Notes under the pieces: generated by a model
The model's database searches: none
Seen by the model: only the letters and a program-made list of their open reading frames with translations
What the model was told of the DNA's origin: nothing
Source of the DNA: Bugula neritina
Taxonomy: Eukaryota; Bryozoa; Gymnolaemata; Cheilostomatida; Bugulidae
Length of the DNA stretch: 64,000 bases
Reading direction: 5' to 3'
NCBI GenBank assembly: GCA_964035545.1
Contig: OZ037765.1
Span: 10,162,698 to 10,226,697 of the forward strand
Made by a program: the position numbers and the translations under genes
Part shown: positions 27,201-39,200 of the stretch, one piece after another
Layout: the number at the start of each line of letters is the position of its first letter
How positions within the stretch are numbered: the stretch's first letter is position 1

Positions 27201-30200
27201 ATATGATGCACTGGAAGAGCGAGCAACGGAACAGCAAAATGTTGGTGCACACTTCCAACAGCATTTCACTGAGGTCAGCAAACTGATTTTATCAGATGAA
27301 GAAACCTTTGGATTGACCTTTAACACTGTAATTTACTATTTTAATCAGGGCTTCTTCAAATTAATTAGATCTTTAAAGTTATAGATTATATTTAAGATTT
27401 TTCAAGGTATGGCCACATGAAGGGGAATTTCGAGTGCGAAACCGCATGTAATGAAATTCTACTAAGAGTTAATGTGGTATTGTATTTGCCCACAACTTTA
27501 CTTTTTAGTGCTCATTCGGCATGTTGACCTATTTTGCCATCTGTGCGAAATTTTTGATGGCAGTTCATGTCAAACCCGCTCTATGTGGCAGCACCTCAAG
27601 TATAATAATAAGAGAAAACAACTGCTATTTAGTGTTTATATTTCAATCAATTTGATAATAAAATTTGTAAATTTTTCAGTAGTTTTTGTCTCAGATTCTA
27701 AAAAAACAGTTTCAAGTCGATTATTAATTATTTATACTTGAAATAGGTCATAACTATGGCTAAATTGTTAGCTTTGATATCTGAATAACTTAGAAATGGT
27801 GTCAAACTTTTTCTCTCTGTTTAGTAATGCTATTTTAAAAAAGCCTTATGTTACAGATGCCATCAATTGCCCAGAGCTCACCGATTAACATGTCATATGA
27901 AGGAGCACAGGTCTCGGAGCATTCTAGAAAAATACTACTAGATCCCAACAGCATGCATTACTCACCATTTGGAGTGAGTACAGCAGCAAACAGTCAAAGT
28001 AGTGCAATCTTTTTTTCATAAAATGTTTTGTGACTGCAAATCCATGTCACATATCCATTTTATATTAATTTAGCAGACAGCTTACTGCAGCATTTTAAAA
28101 TTATTGTGGAATTTTTTCATGCATTTCTTTAGTTGAAAAAAAAAGTATTGTGAAAATTATTGCAGCCACTGGCAGGTACCATAGTATTTCATCTACTAAC
28201 TGCAGGCAAATACTAGGTAATTTTAGGACTGTATAATGTTTACTCAACCTTTCAGTGACATCATAGGTAGCCATACTTGCATGTTGTTTTTAACTTTTTC
28301 TCTAGTTTCAATTTGATTGAAAGTGTATTATATAGCATGAAGGAAAATAATACTGATTTTATTTTTAGGACATGAATACCCTGTCTATTCCGGAAGCTGG
28401 TTCAGCATCAGCACTGGTAAACTCGAAAGGAATAAAGTTGGAAGCCATGTGTTCTCAAAGTCAGCTTACTGAGCACACTCAGGCTAACGTCAATGTCTTC
28501 TCACCTCCATACTCAAAGATTCAATACCCACAAATGGTTGAATTAAACAGCTCAGCTAACTCTGGTACAGCTCACAATGCTTATCAACACATTAAATTTT
28601 TAGCGTGCGAATATATTGACCACTTGATAGAAGAGAATGAACGATTAACACACATATCCCGAGCCTTTACCGTACCTACGCCACTAGACTTTGAGAACGA
28701 ACATTATTTTGAAGAAGTTCGAAACACAGAGCATCATTTTCCGAGTGATAGATTCCGCCAATGGCTCGATATGAAACAATATGAGGACTACTACGAGATG
28801 GATGGCTCTCATGAGGACAAAAACTTGACACTGGGGCACCCAATAGTCAACATTAAACAAGAGCCTGAAAACCAATATATATAACATGAAATTAAAAACC
28901 TGATTTATTAAAGCGAACTCCACTGACTCGTAGCTGACTTGACATAAACAATTACTCATGTCTAAAACCATGACTCTCAGAATCCTAACAGCTACAGACT
29001 ACAATGCTCTCAGGAGTTACAAAATATACCATTCTGCTAGCTAACCTAACAAAAATTTCTAAGAAGAAGAAGAGACATAACACAGGCATATCTAGCAGAA
29101 AAGCATCACACCCAAATCTATGTTGCTGGTGAACTTGATAAATACATGGGTAAAGCAGCAAACAGCTCACAACAAACTACAACTCGCACCACTTCAGTTG
29201 AATAAAACCACACAGCAATTAAGAAAGCGAAGGCGGGGTTTGTTAGACACCAGATAATACCATGACGTGAGATGTGGGTGGGGAGTAGAGTCACAGCTGG
29301 CAGACGACACGCTGCCTGTGCTGTTGTGTCTCAGCCGCAGTCTCTCTCTTGCTTCCTGTAACTCACGTTCCGCACATTCTCGACGCAGTTGAATTTCTCG
29401 AGAACGTGACTCCAGCTCATCATCAAACATCACTCCACTAAACAGTCATAGTCACAGATATACACTATTCACACTCAAATGGCTTTACTCTGTTAGCCTT
29501 ATCAAAAATCATAAAATTAATTCAACTGATTTATTACTTTGTGAAAAGAAATTTTGACAAAACTTGATATCTTTTAGCAAATATTTCAAGCTCAACTTAT
29601 GCATGGAATAATATAAAACTTCAAAACACATTAATATTATTATTATATTATGTTACATACCATTGATAAAACATTGCTATTGATTTGATGAAATCCCCAT
29701 CCACTCAATCAACATAACTACACCTTTACTAAGACAGCTGCCAGGCTAAACTAAACTTCACTAATACTCTTGCAGGTATGAAACTATACATGTAATAAGC
29801 TTCAACTCTCAACAGACAAACTTTCTATACAATGAAGTTAGGCTACATGCCACGATAAGGACGCTATATCTCAAACAAAACAATTGTTTACATATTCCAA
29901 TGTATAGAGCCACTAATAATATGTTTGTCTTACTCACTGCTACATTGATAATGAGCTAGATGATCGATACCATAGCAACCAACAAACAAAAGGAGCCTAA
30001 AATATCACAAGTTGAGCTAGGAAGCAACTATTTTCATATAAAGCAAATTAGCATAAGATAGCATTGAAATCACATATCACAGCCTTAGTTTGAGTTGGTT
30101 GTGTAAGTTGATAACATTTAATGTTTATATTTAAGCAGTACTCAAGCTAAAAGAAAAATCTTGGTAATAAACACTTGCTAGAAAAAGTGTAAGTAGATTA

Positions 30201-33200
30201 TTAAGAGGACTTGGCTTGTAGGTGTCCTTGATTTAGAGGTCAAATGGTATATGTATATACTGTAAACCTGTTATCTACATGACACGTACACATACACATA
30301 GGAATAGCTTGTAATGCTTAATAAACCATTAGAGAAATACTTAAGAAATAAATGATAGTAAAACCACAACTGTAGTATGAATAAATAACTCACTTTGATA
30401 CAGGAGTTGTTTGCTCAGGCACCACTGCAAGTTGTTCTTGTTTCAGTACCTTTTCCAGCTCCCTGACCTGAAAAGAGTGGATAACTCTACACTGATGTGC
30501 ATTGCTAATAAAATTCTTCCCAAAAACTCACATCAATATATGATTATATATGTATATGTACATGAGTTGCAGTCTGAATATATGTGAATCTACCTTAAAA
30601 AAAGATACTAAGTCTGTCCAAAAAATAATAAATCAATAGGTACACCGCTATTTAATATTACACCGTGTCCAAACTCAAAAAGAGTGATCACACTAGGTGT
30701 GTCATTGCGTACCTTTTTCATGAGCATTTCATTCTCCTTTTGCTGTTCGATATACTCACTGAAAATATTACATAATAACTATATCTACCCTTCAGTACAT
30801 TTCCTAAAACTCTTAATACAGAAAATATTAGTACATGCTTCTAATCCAGTTGTCCATTTGTAGAAGTACAAATACACTAAGTGAAAATATTGAGACAATT
30901 CAGCAACATTCCGGGTGACTAAAAGAAATAAACTTTGCTTATAATTTGAAACCAAACACGAAATCAATTAGAGAAATGTAATTCTATTAAACCAATGTTG
31001 AGTATTGACAAGTTATGTTAAAACTTAATTTCTCATCAATAAATCAATATAAATTATATGAAAACATGTTAACAAACAAAAATCGTGTTGGCTTTGTTGC
31101 ACAGTATCACAGTTATGAAATTAACCTATTTTGTCCATGTGATACGCTTATATAGCCTGGGTAAAAGATGCTCGCTACTAATATTTACTCTGCAGTGTGT
31201 TTTAGAATAGGACAATACTCATACTTTTTGCAAAACATTTGCTCACAAGATTTTCACTTATTGTTCTCAAACCTCTATTAAATTGTACATGTATATGTAA
31301 TATGTCAATATCATACAACTAAAAAACTTAAAAATAACATACAAGCATATTTTACCAAGTGTTATTAAACCTGCAAATGTAACGACACTTGGATAATAAA
31401 AGCATGAAAATGAAGCAAGGACTTACGTTTGAGGTATGAAGTTTTTACTCTTTTCACTCTGCTCAGTCCTGAGCTTAGAGTAGCGAGTCTGTAGATCTTT
31501 GTTATCAGAATGTAACGACTCAATCTGTTGGTTTAAAGACGCAACTCTTGTCTCTGCCTAAAATTCACATACAATGTTAGATTTAAATATTATGTAGATC
31601 TACAAATTTAGCCAAAGTTGAAGTACAAAAATAGACATCATTTAAAAATGATAATATTCATGAATGAGTGTGGTAAAACATACCAATTGAGATTTTCTGT
31701 CGTTGGCCGAATTCAATTGCTCTATTTCTTGTTTGTGTATTTGTTCTATTTGCTGTAATTCTTGCTTATGAGCTGACAATGGAAAAATACACACTGTATA
31801 ATACATGAATTCAAAAGTTATAACATATCAATTATTGCCTTTTGACATACATGTACATTTGACTTCATTAGGTTACACTACAGCAGATGGACAATCTACA
31901 TTTTTAAAACAAAACTATCTTAGTCATGTTTATTCTAGTGGTCCAACTATTATCAATTACACAGTTCTATGCCAGCTAGTGAAATATATTAAAGATGTAA
32001 TTAGAGTAGATGTGGTTAGAGTAGATAGGCTGTAGATAAGGCAGACAGAAAACATGGCAGTCAAAACTAGGAAGCATTAAGTGAAGGATGGAATTACATA
32101 AATATAAGTTACATGGACACATAATAAAGACATTACACTTTGTACACAACACTATGACATTCACATTATAAAATTGTGTATAGAAATGTAGAGGCAGTCT
32201 CAAATATATCAGAAAGTAGCAAATTTTTACAGATTAAAGTTTGCATAATATAAACGACAGTTACGGATGATTGATCTATGAAGAGTTGAGTAACCGGGCA
32301 ACAGTTACACCAACTTTGTTTATATTTGTCGAAATGTAACTTGATTTTTAATCTAATCTGGCAAGTAAAAATATTGGAACTGAGCGAAATCAAGTCATAT
32401 ACAAAGATTAAATAACTGACTTTTAGTGCCACGACATAAATAGATGCACTAACAAATGTTTAATAAGACGCATTAGAAGAGAAGCAGCTTGTTTCATAAC
32501 CAACAGCAATAGCTATTACAAACAGATACACACCATCTTTGCTAATAGCCAATTCTCTGGTCAATTTTTCTATTTTACTTGTGTTTTCTAAAGTCATTGC
32601 ATCCATCTCTTGCTTCAGGGATTCAAAACCACTTTTATTCTTCAATTCCTTGCTCAGCACTTCCAGTTCTTTGCTGAAACAAGTTACAAAAGTAAATTAT
32701 TAATTAAGTTATGCATCGTTAAGTTAAATTGCAAGATAAGTTAATCCAACTTAAGTTCCATTTGTTATATAAATTTCAATATATATTATTTCCGCATACT
32801 AAGCTCTGCCTTTTTCTGTTTCCAATGTAGTCTTTTGCAACTCCAGCATCTCCAAGTCATTCTGTAAATCTTTGACTTTCTCTTCAAGTACTAGACATGC
32901 CTATAAATACATCAACACTACAGACAACCATATAAAACATCACTCTTTAGCATATGCTTATTGCAACATATACATGGCTACAGGATTTTATTAGCTCCAA
33001 CTTTACTAATAATTTACACAATATATACAAACAAGGTAGCCAATTGAAATTGACGAAATGGCAAATCTTAAAATACCATAGATAATATGTTACAATTAAA
33101 AACGCCTGTAAAATTAAGAACTTGTGACTAAATTTGGCATTTGAAAATTAAATGTTAAAATAATGTTGCAAATATAATACATACATAATATATACTACTG

Positions 33201-36200
33201 ATTAAAATTATTTGTTAAATTATATTGTAAATAGGTCATGGCAGTGAATAAATTAGAATAAACTCATATAAGCTGTGGACTAATAACTGTCCAATCACCA
33301 CACAAGCTATGTTTGTGGTACTATTATTATCGGAGCTACTAGACCACATGATATCACCTGCTGGTGTTGCCGGGAACTTCCCTCCACTTCAGAGTACTTG
33401 CTCTGCCAGTCAGACACAGATTGTTTCAGCTCGGAATTCTCTTCTCTCAGCTCCACATTCTCTTTACTCAAATCTCCTTCCGTCTGCAACAATGTACCAG
33501 CTTGGATTCAGCACAAGCAGTTACAGCAATTCAATGAGTAAATAAATCTAGACAACAGAAATAGTTATATACAGTGCTACATAGTATTATGCAGTGCTAT
33601 GTAGCGCTATGTAGGGCTATTTAATGCTATGTAGTGCTGTACAGTGCTATATAATGCTACGTAGTGCTATACAGTGCTACGTAGTGCTATACAGTGCTAT
33701 GTAGTGCTATATAATGCTATGTAGTGCTATACAGTGCTATGAACAAACTGCTAACATTGTTACTGCCAAACATTTTAACATACAGCATCCTTTTGAGCCT
33801 TGAGTTTTTCTATTTCTTCTTTCAGTCTCGCTGCTTCTTCTTTTAGCTCACTAGTCTATAATAAGTGATAAGTATTAATAAGCATAACAAAATGTTGAAT
33901 AATATGAGAATTTAAAAAAAAATATCCATTTGAGCACCATATTTTCTTCTAGCATGAAATTATAAAAAGTTATGAAAAATTTTTCTAAATTCTACTTGTG
34001 GTTCTTGGAAAGATTTTTCAGCCCATCATTTAATTGCATCTTTTTATTCTTGTTTTCTTTATTTTGTACTTGCTATATGACAAGAGTTGTGAGCACATGA
34101 TTATAAACAAATAGAACTCTATTAAAACAAAAATCCCATTGATCTTCTTTCCATACAATACAATCCAAAATTACTTACACCATTCTGCTCACTAATTAAT
34201 CTTTCATTTTCATCCATAATAACTTTTAGTTTCTTAGTTACATCATCATATTTCCTGTAAATGTTTATAATGTCATTGAAGAGAAAATTCAAATATTTCA
34301 CGAAATCCCATAACAGCTATTTTACAAAGTAGTAGTGATCAAGGGCTCCTACAGTAGATCTAGTAGACAAAATAATACAATTTGCAAATGCATCATGTAT
34401 ATAAATCACACAATACAAAGTATATTACACCCACTTTACAACCATACTTTATATTCAAAAGCACTCAAATGCTTAACACTGTCACAAATGCTAGAAAGTA
34501 GAGCGGTCAAATCTAGCTGACTAAAAGGAAATGGGATTCTATATAGTATATATAGTATATACTGACTAAGCTTACCTAAACATTGGCAATAAAGAATACC
34601 TTACAGAGTTTTGCTTAAAAAGTTATAAAATTGCTATTAAAAACAGCAAAAACCAACAAAGTCTATTCATAAAGCTTTTAGCATGAAGAGAGTTGAAGAA
34701 AATCAAGTAAACTATACATTAATATTAGAAAATAGCTATTTTTAGAACTTCAAAATGCTTGTTTGTGATAATTGTGTATTTACGACCATTAAATCTTCTA
34801 CATAAAAAAAACCTGAAATTCAACTACTACTAAGCATGTTTTTTTCAACATAAGCTGTGCTTTTTTTACTCAGAATTTAAAAAACCAAATTATAGTTGAC
34901 AAACAATGTAAACTGTTAATTGGAATATTCTTTCTCTAAAAATTCATGTAAACCTTTGCCCAAGAATCACACTGCTCGTTAGTTCACACACATGGATTAG
35001 TTATTTAGCTTTATAGAAGTAAGTTACAAGCATATGAGGTTTAGAGAGCTATATCTACTACACACTTACAACTTAGTAAGCATCGCATCCTTTCTACAAT
35101 AAACCATTCCCCAGTTGGGCACTAAAGCTGTGAACTATATTATGTTAATACAGTTAGGCAACTCACAATGTTCTTATTCTAATATAATTATTACACCAAG
35201 ACTTTTCAAGTTCACATTTTAGAATGTCTCATTTAAAACTATCAAAATACGAAACGGGAGAACATACATTGACACCAAAAACTTCGGCAACTTACTCATT
35301 ACGAGATCGCAACTCCTCAATTTCAGATTCCAGGCTATTCAATGTGAAACTCAACTACAAACGAAATAATATTTAAATCAGTATTCACATGTAATTATTA
35401 TGGTTTAACTTTATTCATAAAAAAGTGGTACTAATAGGTATGACGGTCATTTTATAAAAATGACTATTTATATAACAACAACTTTAACCTGCTATTAATC
35501 TTACAATTACATATGTTATAATATAATTGCAACTTACACTTATTTAGGGAAATTGAAAGTATTTATTTGAAATATGTAGTAAAAACAATAATTAGTTCAG
35601 AAAAGTCAAGTTTCACTCTTAAACCTATGTAAGATGAGAACAAACCTTCTCTTTTTCATTTTTCACTGCAGATAATTCTGTAATGAGTTCTTCATTATCA
35701 CTACAAGAATTAACAGTCATTCATCACATGCTTGATGTCACGTGTGTACTAATTTTTGTATTCAACAAGCATGGAAATATAATATGTAAATCAGCAACAA
35801 TCCAAATATACAAATCTGCATAAAAAACTGCTCTTTTAAAATTGCTTAAAAATGTCAAATTCTTTTAAAAAGAGTTTATTCAAGTGACAACTTTAAAAAA
35901 AGACAAACTTCAAGAAAAATTGAGCAACTTTTTGACTTATAAATAGCAGAGCAGCAGCAATTGCTATATTATTCAGAGCAGAGTCTTGAGGTTGTATTTC
36001 AATCTTATGATAACCAAACACAGCTTAAAGAAGCAGGTTGGGCCAACTTACTGTTTGAGAGAAGCATGCAAACTCTCAGCCTCAGCTAGTCTAGTTGATA
36101 GTTCTGCCGAATCACCTAGATTTACTGGACTCACCTAAAATGTAATAACACACAATAATATATACAACAAGTTTATTATAGCCTTGAAGATTGAAAAAAA

Positions 36201-39200
36201 ATTTCCTTTTGAAATTGATGAAAAAGATACAACAATTTGCAACCTGCACTGTAACACGAAAATATATATAAAGATATATCACTGATGAAGTACTGAAATG
36301 ATAGTTTTGAAACAAGCTACCACATTAACATGCCAAATCTAAATACAATGAATCACTTACATAATCTTTGTCTTCATTGCTTCCAAACGAGCTGACCGAC
36401 AAGGGAGAAACTCTATCACTGTCTTGCGTTGGTCCACTAACATCTTTCTTACTGCTTACATCTGTGAGGGTAGATTTCAACTTCTCCTCTGCATTATAAG
36501 TTGTGACAGCATCTGACAGCGGCTGTTTACCAGCACCAACCGAGTCATTCACTGCAGACTGCTTATTCCCGGCAGCTGCTGTACCTGTAGCTGCTGTACC
36601 TGTAGCTGCTGTATCTGTAGTTGTTACAGGAGCAGCCATATCCTCAATATCGTCATCATCTTCTGACCACAGACTTTCTTCGCTCTCTTGACGTGTTACC
36701 GAGGGTATCTTACCAGCAGAGTCTGTAGCGGAAACAGCTGCTGCTGCCCCAACTGATGTGACATTGAGAGGCATCACTTCCTCCTCAATAGCCGAGGGTT
36801 TGTTGAGTAGAGAGTCACCACCAGCGTCCGCATTGTTTGATTTTACTGTGTCATTCAACTCTTCATCTGACCAAACTGATTCACTGTCACTCTTAACTTG
36901 TGTTTCCAGTTCCTTCGGTCTTGTCAAAGTAACGGAACTGTCAGGTGGCGCAGCCAACACTGCACTGGCAGTCCCATGAGGCTTAGCCATCTCATCGCCC
37001 ACTTCGCTGTCAGAAAGTTGACTTGTGGGCTCACTGATGCGGCCCGAGGTATTAAGTGGAGGTTTAACTGGTTCTTTGGCTATATTGTTGGTGGTTTCAA
37101 GATCCTCATCGCTATCAGTGTCACCCCAGGAATCACTGTCACTTTCAGCTGGTTTAGGTGGCTGAAATATAAAAGAAATGCACACTGATTAATGATAAGA
37201 ACTACATGTACATAATTATTACAGGTCATTACAAATAGGATACAACTTACTATAAAAAATAGCGTGCAGGAGTTCAAACATTTTAGATCTAGCTAATATG
37301 CAGTGCACTATAAAAATCATTTCTATGACACAGAAAAAAGTAAAACTGTGATGAAAGGTATTGTTTAAACATTGTTCATGTTTTACTGGTATTTTTTAAA
37401 TATTTGAGGTGTATGATGCACATGTTTTATGCAATTTTGGTTATTTCTTCAGTTTGCAGCAAAACATAATTTACAAGTCCAATTATCATTTCATTTGCCT
37501 GCTTCTCATTTGTTCCCACATTTATCACCTCCATTATCTCTCTAACATATATTTTATTTTGCATGTAAAATTAGCTAAATTATTTCAATCAACTCTTTTC
37601 AATTTTGTCCACAAAATTTTGTTCAAATTCAAGCGCTTTTTAAACCGACATTCTTTAACTCTGATAAACCTATGTTTTCTGTGTGCATGTCACAACAGCT
37701 ATCTCAAGTATATATTATAACAAAGATGTCCTTACTCCACGCTTCACACAGCTCTTGATGAATTTTCCAACTATTGATATATTAGTTAACAAAAATGGTT
37801 TCATCAGATAAGTTTGCTGTTTTATAAGGGAGCAGCAGTGGTGTGGTAGCTAAAGTGCTGACTAAACGAACACAGAGTCAGCGGTTCAATCTCGGCAAAG
37901 ATAATTGGTGATGTTAGGAGGAACTTCAAGTCACATTTACTCTTTTGCCATAACAGAAATAAATTCCTAAACCCACTTAAAAACCATTTCCATCAGGGGT
38001 TCTCATAGGGATAGAAACTTTATACACATTGGAGAGTTTGTTTTTTACACTGTGGTAGATTGAGTGAATTACAATTAGCTCTCTGATACTACTACAAATA
38101 ATAAAAGTCAGAATTCCTGTAATAAACAGGGACTTGATGGTTAAACAATTAACGTATACTTACCGCAGCAGAAGCAGCAACTGTAGCAGCTTTACCAGCA
38201 GCAGCAACAGTAGCAGTATTCTGAAATATACAGTTTAGCATAATAAACTTCAAGGTGAACCCAATCAAACCTCTCATGAAGTTGAGTGAATAACCAACGG
38301 AAAATTTACATAAATATTATGTCAAACAGCTATACAAGTTAAAATAAGAGGATCTCTATATATTTGCAAGCATATTTTCGCTACCAATTTATTAATAATA
38401 GTTTAATAACTTTTAACAATAATTTTATAGGATTAGGCAATATAATTCAACAAGTAAATAATAAAAACTAAACATTAAACAAATAAAATTGAACTTTTAA
38501 AAAAGTCAACATAATAATACGCACTTTAATTTGGATGCTTTGAACACGAGATGTTTTTGGTCTAAAAACACTACTTTTGAAACTTTCTTTATTGACCTAA
38601 ACATACATTTCATAGAACATTCCATTATGAAACTACTATGAGATAATATCAAAAGTCTTGTTTACTTTTACAAATCAATTTCAACAAGCAAAAGTTAAGT
38701 ATAAAATCTTTCCTAACAAAATTATTTAAAACCCAAAAGAACTTTTTAAAGACTCGAAGAACAAGAACAAAACCAACAAATCAAAACTTGCCTTGTCTTG
38801 CCAAAATTTAAATTGAGACATAAATGATCTGTTACTAGATGGCAATGTTGTACCGCTTTTAGGAGATGAGAGCTAAGAAAATATAATTATAAAGAGTTTT
38901 TAATAAATCTCAACATTATTTTATATCTACTTGTGCTATGCCCCTTTTATATCAATTGAATTCTGATGTTGAAAATAAGCTTTTGCTAATAAACACGATG
39001 CTACAAAGTTTACTACAAACATTTAGTTCTAAAATAACTGAAATAAACTTAAAATAATTTAAATTCAGGTTAAAGGGGAATACCAGCAAATTACCTAACA
39101 ATAGCACCACTAGAAACAGCATAAACAAAAAACTTAAAAAGTAGATAGTTACTAAGGTCTGTAATAAGCTACATGAATCTCAAACCAAAATAGGTTATCG

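Noticed and set aside
27274-27384. Read-through 3' end of exon 1 of the nested gene
   Set aside because: The downstream exons join in frame from 27273. The weak donor GTCAGC keeps this read-through as a possible alternative, but not the preferred model.
37409-37720. Plus-strand open frame of 103 residues
   Set aside because: It lies in an intron of gene 2 and has hydrophobic low-complexity content, no splice context and no recognisable family.
37847-37893. A and B boxes suggesting a tRNA gene
   Set aside because: The anticodon arm and acceptor stem do not fold, and the sequence continues into a shared SINE body. It is a tRNA-derived SINE head, not a tRNA gene.
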